Shown here piece by piece: positions 1 through 10,480 of a DNA stretch of 64,000 nucleotides. Where the stretch lies: contig NZ_VCBX02000002.1 in assembly GCF_005938745.2 (NCBI RefSeq), positions 62,001-126,000 on the forward strand. The letters are read 5' to 3'. Position 1 is the first letter of the stretch; every line of letters begins with the position of its first letter. A model generated the notes under the pieces. It saw nothing but the letters and a program-made list of their open reading frames with translations, was not told where the DNA came from and did not search any database. The DNA comes from Rhodococcus sp. KBS0724 (lineage in GTDB: Bacteria; Actinomycetota; Actinomycetes; Mycobacteriales; Mycobacteriaceae). The position numbers and the translations under genes are program-made.

Positions 1-1
1 T

Positions 2-520
2 CAGATTCCCGCCGAAGTCAGGGCCCGGGCCAATACCAACCAGTTCCCGGTCATGGACCCGTTCCTGGTGATGGAGGATGACCGCGTCCGGGTGACCGCA
101 ACCCTCGTCGATCACGGCGCCGTCTACCCCGCCTTCGCTTTCCGGTTCGACACCGATGACGGGTCCATCGTCTTCTCCGGCGACACCGCGCCCAACCCCA
201 ACCTGATCACCCTGGCCACCGGTGCCGACATCCTCGTCCACGAGGTGATCGACGCCGACTGGGTCAAAGCCCTCTACGGCGAACCGCCGTACAGTCCAGA
301 AGAAGAAGGGTTCATCGAACACCTCCTGCACTCGCACACCACGATCGAGCAGGTCGGTCCGGTCGCCGAGGAAGCGGGGGTGAAAACACTGGTCCTCTCG
401 CATCTCGCGCCGGGAAATAACCCGGCTGAACGGTGGCAGGCCGCGGCCGCCGGCTTCTCGGGCGACCTGATCGTCGGCGAAGACCTGATGGAGATCGGCG
501 TCGGAAAACGCACCAATTGA
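2..520 (+). CDS. Metallo-beta-lactamase-fold hydrolase, C-terminal part (5' end outside window)
   Basis: The frame is already open at base 2, so this is the C-terminal 172 residues of a gene that starts upstream of the window. It carries late motifs of the MBL fold: VDHG, SGDTAP (metal-binding Asp) and LSHL (His). The segment ADILVHEV also occurs in the lipoprotein hydrolase at 17548-18612, so the two are paralogues. The HxHxDH motif would lie in the missing part. By family this is a Zn-dependent hydrolase of the RNase Z/arylsulfatase-like branch; the substrate is unknown. A decayed third copy of the 3' end lies at 18968-19053. Confidence 0.85.
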   Translation, partial: QIPAEVRARANTNQFPVMDPFLVMEDDRVRVTATLVDHGAVYPAFAFRFDTDDGSIVFSGDTAPNPNLITLATGADILVHEVIDADWVKALYGEPPYSPEEEGFIEHLLHSHTTIEQVGPVAEEAGVKTLVLSHLAPGNNPAERWQAAAAGFSGDLIVGEDLMEIGVGKRTN

Positions 521-733
521 TCGATACCTCACTGTCGCCGCAGCGATGCTGATCAGCGCCGTGCTCCCACGCCTGAGCGCCACCCGTCTCGTTTCAAATA
601 CCGCACACCACCAGACATTCGGGGTTTAGGGCGTGCTCGACGCGCATCAGACCAGAGATACGAAAGCGGAGCCCCTCCCCTGCACAAAGGGGCGCGGCTC
701 CGTCGTTCGTGAGTTGCTCGGCTGACTCGCGCG

Positions 734-1669
734 GTGGCGTCCGACGTGGCGTGGACGGTGGATCTGATCGCCGTCGAAGCGTCGTTGCTGCTGGCGATAC
801 TCTTCGACCATCACCAGAGTGTGCAGTACCTGACCGGTAGCGCCGTCAACCGCGCCTCCGCCTGCTACCGCGGCGAAGGAAAAACGGACGCCAAGGACGC
901 GCGGGTGATAGCCGACCAATCCCGCATGCGGCGCGACCTCACCCACCTGCAACCCGACGAAACAGTGGTGCCGGAGATGAGGATGTTGATCACCCGACGC
1001 AACGACGTGGTCGCCGACCGCATTCGCACGATCAGTCAACTCCGCCAACAACTCACCGCCGTCTGCCCGGCCCTCGAGCGGGTGTCGAAGATCGCCGAAC
1101 ACCACGGTTGGGTGATCCTGCTCAGCCGCTACCAGCGACCGAAAGCGGTACGTCGGGCAGGAGTTTCCCGCCTGACCGCACTGCTCACCTCGCAGGGTCT
1201 ACGACCTACCACCGCTGCGAAGATCGCCACCGCAGCAGTCGACGCGGCGAAGACCCAGTCGGTGCACCTGCCGGCCGAGGAACTCGCCGCCGAACTGGTC
1301 GCGGACCTGGCGCGGGACGTACTGCGCCTCAACGCGCTGCTGGTCGAGTTGGACGCGAAAATCGAAAGCCGGTTCCGCCAGCACCCACTCGCCGAGATCG
1401 TGATCAGCACGCCGGGCATGGGTCCGCGCCTCGGGGCGGAGTTCCTGTCCGCGATCGGCACCATCGAGGCATTCGCCTCCCCCGACCGCCTCGCCTCCTA
1501 CGCAGGGCTAGCGCCGGTGCCACGAGATTCCGGGAAAACCACTGGGCGCCATCATCGCCCGTACCGCTACAACCGGCATCTTCGGCGGGTGATGTACACC
1601 GAGGAACTCGACCGCAAGGTGCGTATGGCATTGCACCGATGTCCGAAGCAGGCCCTTCGCTTGGAATAA
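734..1669 (+). pseudogene. IS110-family transposase remnant, both ends truncated
   Basis: The middle of the protein is clearly IS110/IS116/IS902 type: the region with GEGKTDAKDA (part of the DEDD domain), a coiled segment, and the transposase_20 domain with STPGMGPRLGAEFL and YAGLAPVPRDSGK. The first roughly 45 residues, which should carry the first catalytic Asp, are missing. The C-terminus stops soon after RYNRHLRRVMY instead of running on to the usual Cys/Ser-containing tail. It is therefore probably inactive. It sits directly upstream of the ferredoxin gene and may have brought a new upstream region to it. Confidence 0.85.
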
Positions 1670-1711
1670 CGTCCGGCCCAGTCCCCGCAGTCCCCAGAGA
1701 GAAGCTCAAAG

Positions 1712-2035
1712 ATGGCACAAGTCAGCTATATCAGTCACGCCGGTCAGGAAACTATCCTCGACCTCGATCCCGGCACGAATATTATGCGAGGAGCGCTGAG
1801 CAACGGGGTCGCAAGCATCTACACCGAATGCGGTGGTCAGACCATGTGCGCAACATGCCACGTTTACGTCGACGAGTCGAATCTGAACGATTTCCCGGCG
1901 GTCGACGAGGACGAGGACGAGATGCTCGAGGCCACCGCGTGTGACCGCCTGGACAACAGCCGGCTGTCCTGCGGATTGGTCATCACCGACGAGCATGACC
2001 AAATTGTAGTGCGAATGCCCGAGACACAGCGGTAG
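1712..2035 (+). CDS. [2Fe-2S] ferredoxin, adrenodoxin/putidaredoxin type
   Basis: A 107-residue soluble protein with the vertebrate-type [2Fe-2S] pattern: Cys in ECGG, the pair in MCATC, and the fourth Cys in LSCGL. The acidic stretch DEDEDEML between them is typical of ferredoxins that dock to P450 or oxygenase partners. It starts at an ATG about 13 bases after a GAGAAG sequence and is followed by a strong terminator hairpin. No reductase or P450 is adjacent, so it is an orphan electron carrier. It could in principle serve one of the oxygenases in the window, but that is inference. Confidence 0.9.
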   Translation: MAQVSYISHAGQETILDLDPGTNIMRGALSNGVASIYTECGGQTMCATCHVYVDESNLNDFPAVDEDEDEMLEATACDRLDNSRLSCGLVITDEHDQIVVRMPETQR

Positions 2036-2074
2036 CTGCCCCATTGAGGACAGGCCACCGATGCAATCGCTACT

Positions 2075-2118
2075 TGTGGCGCAGTAAAGAAGCCCTCAGG
2101 GGTCATTACTGCGCCACA
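2075..2118 (+). terminator. Stem-loop terminator after the ferredoxin gene
   Basis: TGTGGCGCAGTAA at 2075-2087 pairs perfectly with 2106-2118 across an 18-base loop. It starts 40 bases after the ferredoxin stop codon. There is no T-run, which is common in actinobacteria. Confidence 0.7.
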
Positions 2119-2321
2119 GGTCGCGGTCCAGTCAAGCCCCATGGGGAGCTTGTCAAGGTGTTTGTGTCGGGTACAGGCCGCATACCGCCCCCTCGGATTC
2201 GATGCTGTCGACGGCAACGTGTTTCCAGGGCCTCGCTGTGGTCGCACGGATCGTGGAACCCACCTCCTCGAAACCCGACACTGGCCGGGTCTGATCTTTG
2301 TGCGACGATCACCGACTTCAC

Positions 2322-2746
2322 TTAATGTCCAGTCGGCAGTGCTAAGCCTGCGTAACCTGCTTGACGACATCACCGAACGGGGCTGGGATCAAGCATCTGC
2401 TCGTTGACTGGTGTTCGCCGCGAACGCCCCGAAACTCGACCAGCCTCTCCCGCGGTCATTGTCTCCGTTCATCGACGCCACGAGTATGAATGAGGTCGCA
2501 CGTCTGGATGATTCGTTTGCGCGGGATCGAGCTGATCACCGCCGCCGAGCACGCCGGGCTACGCGGCCCGGACGGAACTGTTCTCATGGTCACTCCGCAC
2601 CAGCTGCGCCATACCCGGGCCACCGAAATCGCCAATACCGGCATGAGCCTGCAAGCGTTGATGCACTGCTCGGACATGTCACCCACCAGATGACGATTCG
2701 CTATCTCGTTGATTGCCGCAGGGCATTATTACGTCAATTTTTGTAA
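2322..2746 (+). pseudogene. Tyrosine recombinase (integrase) relic
   Basis: Pieces of a phage/transposon integrase can be read in several frames. The first piece is LRNLLDDITERGW, then a TGA stop at about 2406, then LVFAANAPKLDQPLPR. The catalytic block HQLRHTRATEIANTGMSLQ has the H-x-x-R signature. After a frame change LLGHVTHQMTIRY follows, which should precede the catalytic Tyr. The order is right for an integrase, but an internal segment is lost and frames change at least twice. It is a dead gene and marks an old integration event between the ferredoxin and kinase genes. Confidence 0.7.
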
Positions 2747-2749
2747 CTG

Positions 2750-5700
2750 TTAGCGATTGCTGCTCGCTTGTTCCACTACCCACGCGGCGATCTGTGCACG
2801 AGATGTGAATCCGAGTTTGGTCAGAAGGTGCTCCACATGGCCTTGCGCCGTGCGGGGCGAGATCACGAGTCGAGCCGCGATTTCCTTGTTGGTAAACCCC
2901 TTGCTAACCAGTCCGGCGACTTGTCGCTCCCGTTTGGTCAGTCTCGGTGACGTTTCGTCAGTGAAAGTACTAGGCGCCGGAGTCCGTTCTCCGAGGGCAT
3001 AGGCTACGGCGGCATCGAGGCCTAGTCGTCGCCCCTGATTGCGTGCTGTCTTGTACGCTCGCGCCCCGAGCGCTCGTCGACTCGATTGCTCGCACCGCTC
3101 GTGGTCGACGAGCATGGCGGGAAACACCACGTCGGCGGCGCCGATGGAGTTCCCCATCTCCTTGGCGGCAGACATCAGCACGACGGCGCGATGCGCATCG
3201 CGCTCATCTACGGAGATCCAGGCCAATACCTCAAGACAGGTGGCGACGGTGCGTGGATTATTCACTTTCTGGGCCAGCCGCAGCGACTGTTCGAGCTGTT
3301 GGCCTGCTTGAATCGCATCACCCCGCCGCCACACCGCCATACCCATGCCCCACAGCGCATATGCGCGATACATCGCCTCCCCACGCACTTCCGTGATTGC
3401 GAGCACCTGCTCGTAGCAGTGGAGTGCTTGATCCATTTCGCCAAGGAGTTCGTGTGCCATCCCCAACATGTGCAATGCTCCGATATGTAGCAGGTGGCCG
3501 TCCCACGAGCCGAACGTCGCGAGAGCATGGTGTAGGCACGAGGACGCACGCCGAAGGTCACCGCTGAAGAGCGCAAGCACACCGTCGGAGTACGCCACCA
3601 CCGCATGAATCACCGGGTCAGCCGACCGTGCCGCGAGCGCGCGTCCCTCCTGCACCCGAGCGACCCCTATCGGAAGCTCCCCCTGTAGTTCGGCCAGCAT
3701 ACTGTTGGCGTACAGCGCCTTGACTCTCACGACGGTCGGACGCTCCGGATCCTGGGAAAGCAGACGGTCGAGCCATCGCCGACCCTCACCAAATAGACTC
3801 TGGGAAAGCCAGAACGGGAACAGCGCAGCGGCGATGTGGAGCCCGATATCGGGAGCGTGCGTCGCGCAGAACTCCAGAGCTTCCCGCAGATTCGATTGCT
3901 CCCTCCCCAACCGACTGATCCATTGCAGCTGTTGAGAGCTGATCCACTCGGCCTCTGCAGCAAGTGCCAATTGTTCGTACCAATCCAGGTGCCGCCGTTG
4001 CACTTGCGGATATTCACCGCTCTGCAGCAATTTTTCGCGTCCGTAATCGCGCAGTGTTTCAAGTATCCGGAACCGGACCACCCTGCCAGATTCTTCGCGT
4101 ATCAGGATCGACTTGTCTACCAGCGTGGTCACCGCGTCGAGGAGTACGTCGGCATCCAGCCCGACACCGCAAACCTGTTCCGCGGCATCAAGTTCGAAGC
4201 TACCGGCGAATACCGACGATCTTGACCACACCCGTTGCTCCACCGATGTGCACAGCTCATAACTCCAGTCGATACACAGCCGCAAGGTTTGCTGCCGTGA
4301 CGGAGCGACCCGGCTTCCACGAGTCAGTAGTGCGTATCGGTCGGTGAGCCGCTGCAGGATCTGCTGCGGAGACATCGCTTGTAGCCGCGCTGCCGCCAAC
4401 TCGATTGGCAGCGGCAAACCGTCGAGACGGTGGCAGATCTGAGCCACCGCCATCTTGTTGTCGTCGGTGAGCTCGAATCCAGCGACGGCTGCGGCGGCGC
4501 GGTCGACGAATAACGTGACTGCGTCATAACTGTTCAAGCCCTGCGAGGAAGACTGCTGCTCGGGGTCCGGCACCATCAGCGGAGGTACTCGAAACACCGC
4601 TTCTCCATCGACCCCCAAGGGTTCACGGCTGGTGGCGAGGATTCGCATCCTCGAGCACGCACGCAACAAGGTTCCGGAAAGCTCGGCGGCTGCGTCCACG
4701 ACTTGCTCACAGTTGTCCAGCACCAGCAGCAATTCCCGGGAGCGGAAGAACTCCAACAGCACGTCATGCAATGACATCGCCGAGTGGTCCCACAGTCCGA
4801 GCTCACCGGCGATTACCTCAGTCAGCAACGACCCGTCGGACAGCTCTGCCAGCTCCACCAGCCATACCCCGTCGTCAAATTCGCGTCTCATGTTCTCGGC
4901 AACCCGCAACGCCAAACGGGTCTTACCGACGCCACCGATTCCGGTCAGTGTCACGAGATGCGACGACGCCAACATTGCTTTGGTCTCTGTCAACTCACGC
5001 CGGCGCCCGACGAAGTTGGTCAGCTCGACCGGAAGTTTCCCCTTTGTGCCCCGAAGTGAATGCGACGAGAACCGGCGCTGACCGAAGGTGGCGCGCTCCG
5101 TGGAACGGGGCCCTGTTGGGGCAGGGGAATCTTTCCACTGCTGTGCACTCTGATCGGCGTGCAGTGCCATTTCATCAACGATGAAACCGCGGCGGAGCTG
5201 AAGTAGTCGAAGTTCGTCTCCCAGGTCCGCGAGCGAGAGCCTGTCCTGCGGATCCGCCGCCATGGCGCATTCAATGACTGCGGACACGTCGTCATCGATG
5301 CCCTGCTCACGTAGGTTCGGAACGGGTTGGGCGGTAATCCTCAGAAACTGTGCCACCACCCGCTCACCGCTGCGTCGTTCGAAGGCTGCGTGCCCGGTCA
5401 GGCCACTGAACAACGTCGCGCCCAGACTGTAGACGTCCGAGGCAGGGCTGGGTGGATCTCCTCGGAGCACTTCCGGGGCGGTGAATGCCGGGGAACCGGC
5501 GACGATCCCCGTGCCGGTCTCGAAGCTGCCCGGGATGCGTGCGATACCGAAGTCGCTCAACGCCGGTCCACCGTAGTCGTTGAGCAGAATATTCGCGGGC
5601 TTGATATCGCGGTGCAAGATCCCAAGTCGATGTGAAGTCTCCACCGCACCTGCTATTTTCACTCCCACCCGAAGCAGCTCATCGAGCGGAATCGGACCAT

Positions 5701-6055
5701 GCTGGCGGATTCGGGCCTCTAAGGAGCCTCGTCGGTAGTAGTGCATCGCGATGTACGGTCGACCGCTCTCGGTGGCGCCGACTTGCAGGATGTTAACAAT
5801 GTTCGGGTGCCCGCTCAGTCTGCCCATTGCCCGCTGTTCCCGGAAGAACCGCGCCGTATCCACGTCGTCTAAGTCTGTGTTAAGCACCTTAACCGCCACC
5901 ATGCGGTCCAGGTCTGGCTGTGCACAACAGTAAACGACGCCGAAGCCACCACGCCCGATTTCCTCGGCGTCTTCGAATCCCGCCGCTTGCAGTTCCGCAG
6001 TGAGCGGGCGGACCACATGGCGCTGCGTTTCGCGTCGATCATCATCTTCGGCCAT
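2750..6055 (-). CDS. PknK-like Ser/Thr kinase fused to ATPase, TPR and LuxR-HTH domains
   Basis: A protein of about 1100 residues. The N-terminal kinase domain has the Gly loop GRGGFGVVY (about residue 34), the ATP-binding Lys in VAVKV (56), HRDIKPAN with catalytic Asp 150, and DFG at 168-170, followed by GSPAFTAPE. A STAND/AfsR-type ATPase follows with P-loop GIGGVGKT and LLVLDNCEQV. A helical TPR-like region comes next, and the last 60 residues form a LuxR helix-turn-helix (TKRERQVAGLVSKGF, NKEIAARL). The kinase part closely resembles mycobacterial PknK, which controls mymA-type monooxygenase genes through VirS. The start is uncertain: 6055, 6073 and 6109 are all possible. It likely senses an unknown signal and binds DNA directly. 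Confidence 0.9.
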   Translation of the reverse strand: MAEDDDRRETQRHVVRPLTAELQAAGFEDAEEIGRGGFGVVYCCAQPDLDRMVAVKVLNTDLDDVDTARFFREQRAMGRLSGHPNIVNILQVGATESGRPYIAMHYYRRGSLEARIRQHGPIPLDELLRVGVKIAGAVETSHRLGILHRDIKPANILLNDYGGPALSDFGIARIPGSFETGTGIVAGSPAFTAPEVLRGDPPSPASDVYSLGATLFSGLTGHAAFERRSGERVVAQFLRITAQPVPNLREQGIDDDVSAVIECAMAADPQDRLSLADLGDELRLLQLRRGFIVDEMALHADQSAQQWKDSPAPTGPRSTERATFGQRRFSSHSLRGTKGKLPVELTNFVGRRRELTETKAMLASSHLVTLTGIGGVGKTRLALRVAENMRREFDDGVWLVELAELSDGSLLTEVIAGELGLWDHSAMSLHDVLLEFFRSRELLLVLDNCEQVVDAAAELSGTLLRACSRMRILATSREPLGVDGEAVFRVPPLMVPDPEQQSSSQGLNSYDAVTLFVDRAAAAVAGFELTDDNKMAVAQICHRLDGLPLPIELAAARLQAMSPQQILQRLTDRYALLTRGSRVAPSRQQTLRLCIDWSYELCTSVEQRVWSRSSVFAGSFELDAAEQVCGVGLDADVLLDAVTTLVDKSILIREESGRVVRFRILETLRDYGREKLLQSGEYPQVQRRHLDWYEQLALAAEAEWISSQQLQWISRLGREQSNLREALEFCATHAPDIGLHIAAALFPFWLSQSLFGEGRRWLDRLLSQDPERPTVVRVKALYANSMLAELQGELPIGVARVQEGRALAARSADPVIHAVVAYSDGVLALFSGDLRRASSCLHHALATFGSWDGHLLHIGALHMLGMAHELLGEMDQALHCYEQVLAITEVRGEAMYRAYALWGMGMAVWRRGDAIQAGQQLEQSLRLAQKVNNPRTVATCLEVLAWISVDERDAHRAVVLMSAAKEMGNSIGAADVVFPAMLVDHERCEQSSRRALGARAYKTARNQGRRLGLDAAVAYALGERTPAPSTFTDETSPRLTKRERQVAGLVSKGFTNKEIAARLVISPRTAQGHVEHLLTKLGFTSRAQIAAWVVEQASSNR

Positions 6056-6109
6056 CGGCCACCAACTATTCATCCGATCCGCGGCAGTGTGATGAGCGAT
6101 CCCACGCAC

Positions 6110-7216
6110 ATAATCGCCTCGGAAACTGTGTCCTCAGGATATCGCCGTCAAACCACGTTTGTAGGACGAGAACCTCCACTTTCTAGATGTCAACTCGCCT
6201 CGCCCGAGAGCCCAGTCGGCTAAATACAGGCTTCGAAGGGCCCGCCCAGCCGCAGACGAAGGCACAGGCATCTCGTTGAGACCTCACCGGATTGCCCACA
6301 AATGCCTCGCTCGCGGGAAGAAGTTACGCTCGACAACCGACACTCGGCCTACTGCGGGCACGCCAGCGCCGCTCTATTGGGCAAGGCAGCGGGGGTAGCG
6401 ATGTAGCGAGAGTACGTCGTCGCCTCCTCGCTATGCCACCGCCAGGTTAGCTCGTTACTTCGGTTTGGGGGAGTCTAGATCGGTAGTTTGTGTATCAACG
6501 GCAGCCTGCATGCCCTCGACGTCCTCCCAGAGATTTTCGCCTGCCGTCGACAACTGCACCTTCGGCGCCGACGATCTGCTGATACCACCGATCGAACACC
6601 CCTCCCCCAACTGCCCACTCTCACAATACGTAGATAATCCAAACTCGTGTCGGTGACTAAGAAAGCGGTTTCGCAAGCGCGGCTACACGGTCGACTAATC
6701 TCATTCTTCCTGCGCTGCAATAATTCTCGTTATTTCCACTGCGGCTCCGATCGGGTGAGGATTTTGTCGACGCCTTCGGCCTGGATGTCGTTCATAGTGC
6801 TGCGCACCCTCGTCAATCCGTGAGCAGCAGGGCGATTGCGTGTAGTCCGAGGAGGGATCGCTGATGGATGGGATTGGCGTGTTCGGTGGCGTAGTCGAAC
6901 GACACCCCGCACCGCCGAAGCTGCGACGAACCCGGCCTTGTCGGTGGATGCAGTCCGATAGCAGGTGTCGGCCGACGTGTTCGTTGTCGGCGCTCGATGA
7001 GACGATAGGAAAATTTCTTTCCGGCGGGCACTATCGGGTCTACGCTCCTGAACCGAGGGGAAGCCCGTTATCTTCTAGGAGGTCCTTGAAATGAGGGCTG
7101 CGGTCGCCAAACCTGGTATGACTTCTTGCCCCTGTCATCAATGATCCGGGGGGGTGGTGTCGCCGGGTGTGGTGGCGTCGATGAACCGCTGATAGACCTC
7201 CGATCAACGCAAGTCG
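6110..7216. other. Gene-poor stretch between the kinase gene and an IS110 element
   Basis: About 1.1 kb with no convincing gene. Short open frames are present on both strands, but none resembles a known family and their composition is erratic. The stretch at about 6730-7030 might be a shredded transposase, but I could not assign it. The first 100-200 bases should hold the promoter of the kinase gene. The right end of the IS110 element probably lies near 7100-7216. Confidence 0.5.
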
Positions 7217-8458
7217 TCAAGCAGCTGCCGGTTCCGCATCATGAACGGAGCCGGGGAAAGCCTTCGACGCGTCGTAGGTGTGGCCGGTGTGAAGGCAGTG
7301 ATAGAGCTGACCCAGAAGTCGATTGAAGACGTTGCGCAGCGCCGCAGCATGCCGGTCGCCGTGTGTTCGGCGCCGATTGTAATGGTCCTTGATCGGGCCC
7401 GGCCTCGGGATGGCAGCGAAGGCCCAGACAAACCCCACCGCCGCAAGCCTGTTGTTCTTCACATGACGATGAGTGATCGAGATCGTACGACCCGACGCCC
7501 TGGTGACAGGTGCGGCCCCTGCAAAGGATTTAAGTCGGCGAGCGTCGGCAAACCGGCCACGGTCGTCGCCGATCTCTGCCAAGACCCTGGCACCGGTAGC
7601 CTCACCCAGACCGGGAAAGCTGGTGATGACCGCGTAGTCAGGATGATTCCGAAATGCCTCAGCCGCAGACTCATTGAGCTTGTCGGCGTTGACGCATTCG
7701 GTGTTCAAGGTTGCCAACAAGGCGCCCGCCTGACAACCCATCGCCTGCTCCACCAAGGGTGGTTGTCTCAGCTGAGGAGCGCCAAGCGCGTTCTGGATTC
7801 GGGTCGCGGTGTCCTCGAGTCGTCGTTGCCTACCGCACGCCGCAATGCGGTAACGATGCGGGCCTTGGTCAATCGCGCACCCTGCGCAGGCGTCGGTGCG
7901 ATCGCGCGTATCGCGCGTGCGTCCGCCATGGCGAGGTTCGTGTGACCGGTGCCGGCGAATGCGTTGAGAAAATCCGGGTAGTACTCGCGCAGGAGTGCAC
8001 GCAGTTCTTGGGTTGCCTCGGTGCGCCGCCAGATCGCGTCCTGGGCAGCGGGCGAAGACCGTGATTGCTCGCGCGAGGTCACTGTCGGCGGGCAGCGTTC
8101 GGTGCGCGTGCGCGTCGGTGCGCAGAATGTTCGCCAGCGTCATCGCGTCCACATGGTCGGACTTCTTGCGTGCCATCGAGTGCCGATCGCGGTAGCGGGC
8201 CACCGCCATGGGATTGATGGCATAGACGTTTCTCCCCGATCCGCGCAATGCTGCGACCAGCAGACCTCGTGAGGTCTCGATCGCCACGGGAATCGGATCG
8301 GCTGGTGTATCACCAGCCTCGGCGAGCAAACCGAGAAGCTCGCCGAATCCTTCAGAGCTATCGTCGATTCGACGCTTGGCCACTAACAGGCCGTCACCAT
8401 CGACCACCGCGACGTCATGGTGGTCCTCGGCCCAGTCGATCCCGCAGAATAGTTTCAC
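7217..8458 (-). pseudogene. IS110-family transposase with two compensating frameshifts
   Basis: The frame is open for 413 codons and starts well: LFCGIDWAEDHHDVAVVD with the first catalytic Asp, then ARKKSDHVDAMTLA. From about 8050 to 7840, however, the long frame is nonsense. The neighbouring frame carries the expected sequence there (QDAIWRRTEATQELRALL, then RAIAPTPAQGARLTKARIV). The original frame resumes with GRQRRLEDTATRIQ, followed by SFPGLGEATGARVLAEIG and FAGAAPVTRASGR. So one insertion or deletion is compensated by another about 200 bases later. The product would carry some 70 wrong residues and is unlikely to work, unless these are sequencing errors. Confidence 0.85.
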
Positions 8459-9023
8459 CAGCCCCTACCTTCCTTTTGCGTCTGATCTCCTTCGCATGGC
8501 TGCACCCAAAGAGAACCGCGGCACCTAATGGCGAGGCTCGATGGCCTTCCCTCCGATGAGCCGTTCGCGATCCCAGCAATCCGCAGGTTCCGGTCTTCCT
8601 CTGAGAGCTCCAAAGCTCGTGAACTACGAGGTGTTGACCGTGCGGACGGGCTTGAACCACAAACACAACTGTCTTCGACCAGTACGCAGGTGGTGGCCCC
8701 GACACGCCGCCGGCGCCGATCTATCAGGAGGGATCGCATGTCCCCTGGGACAAGGGCAGGCATCCATCGGTCGTGCGGGACCACCACCAACGATCAGTCC
8801 GCAAACTACCTGCCCAAGCCCAGCCTGGGCCGGACTGCGCAAGCAACACGCGAGGATGCGAACTGCGAACAATCACAGCAGAGAAAACACCGTCCCGCAG
8901 CGACCATTCGGATGCCATTACGGACACGGCCACCGGATCTGATGGTAGGTCTCCTCGCAGGCCTGGGTGTCGGGTATTGACGTCTGATCGGCGACCGACA
9001 GGAACCGGACGAAGGACTGATTC
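8459..9023. other. Back-to-back upstream ends of two IS110 elements
   Basis: This 565-base stretch separates two divergent IS110-type genes. In IS110 elements the non-coding end next to the recombinase gene encodes the bridge RNA that pairs with donor and target DNA (established for IS621 and relatives). Each of the two elements should therefore have its left end here. I see no good protein frame. I did not define the bridge RNA fold or the element boundaries. Confidence 0.4.
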
Positions 9024-10205
9024 ATGGACACGAGCTATGCCGTGTTTTGTGGCATTGACGTCGGCAAATCCGAACATCATGCCGTTGGCCTGGACGACCG
9101 CGGGACTCGCCTGTATGACAAGGCGTTGCCCAACGATGAAACCCGATTGCGTGCGGTGTTCGACCATCTCGCAACGCACGGACCAGTGTTGATCGTGGTG
9201 GATCAGCCCAACACGATCGGCGCATTACCAGTCACCGTAGCCCGCGCATGCGGGCACCAGGTGGCACATCTACCGGGTCTGTCGATGCGCCGAATCGCTG
9301 ATCTTTATCCCGGGCAAGCCAAGACCGACGCCCGCGATGCGTTCATCATCGCCTATTGCCGCTCGGACCATGCCACACACATTGCGACGGGTCGATACCG
9401 GCGATGACACGCTCACCGAGCTCGGCGTCCTCGTAGGTTTCGACGACGATCTAGCAGGCGAAGCCACCCGCATCAGCAACCGAATCCGTGGCCTGCTGAC
9501 CAGTATTCACCCAGCCTTGGAACGCGTCCTCGGCCCTCGAATTGCCCACCCGGCAGTGCTGGAGATCTTGTCTCGATGCGGTGGCCCGACCGGAATACGG
9601 GACGCCGGCACCCGCAAAATCACAACGATTGCCACCAAACATGCACCGCGCATGGGTACCCGGTTGGTCGCCGACGTCCGCGCCGCACTCGAGACACAAA
9701 CCGTCATCGTTCCGGGAACGACAGTTGCCGAGATCGTATTAACGAAATTGGCCGACTCATTGAAAACCATTCTTCAGCAACGCAAATCAATCAGCGAGGA
9801 CGTGGAGAGGATGCTCGATGACCACCCTCTTTCCCAGGTCCTGACCTCCATGCCGGGCATCGGGATCTTCGGCCGGCGCACGAATCTTGCTCGAGGTCGG
9901 TGACGGTTCAGCATTCGCCTCAGCCGCTCACCTGGCCGCCTACGCCGGGATCGCACCGGTGACCCACCGCTCGGGGACGTCGATCCGCGGGGAACACCCC
10001 GCCCGATCAGGTAATCGCAAACTCAAACGCGCCCTGTTCCTCTCGGCGTTCGCCGCGCTGCACGACACCGCCAGTCGCACCTACTACGACCGAAACGAGC
10101 CGAAGGAAAAAGCACAACGCCGCCCTCATCTGCCTCGCCAGACGCCGCTGCGATGTTCTCTACGCCATGCTCAAGCACCACGAACCCATCGATCACCCGC
10201 CGTGA
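9024..10205 (+). pseudogene. IS110-family transposase broken by three frameshifts
   Basis: It starts with an intact DEDD-type N-terminus: FCGIDVGKSEHHAVGLD and PGQAKTDARDAFIIA. The frame changes near 9355 to TMPHTLRRVDTGDDTLTELG and continues to TSMPGIGIFGG. It changes again near 9880 to ARILLEVGDGSAFASAAHL and YAGIAPVTHRSGTSIRG. A third change near 10095 gives the normal end, KHNAALICLARRRCDVLYAML, and a TGA at 10203. All expected blocks are present in order, so the element was complete before it decayed. It belongs to a different IS110 subgroup from the copy at 7217-8458. Confidence 0.85.
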
Positions 10206-10480
10206 CTGCCGCTTGACGAAAACAATAGAGACACCCCCCAAAAGGGACGGTAATCCATTCGGACACAATACAAGTGAGCACTTTTTGATGTACGGATAGC
10301 CGCACTGTTGCATCTGCGGCTGCGGCACTCATCGTATCCAGGTCCCACCGGCGAACCTATTGACTGATCTGTCAGTCAACCCTATCGTGTTAGTGGCTCG
10401 AGTCACACCAGAGCCCAATGACAGTCACTCCTCACAGCACGGTTGAGGTGGACCACATACTCAAGAAAGCAGGCCAGAAA

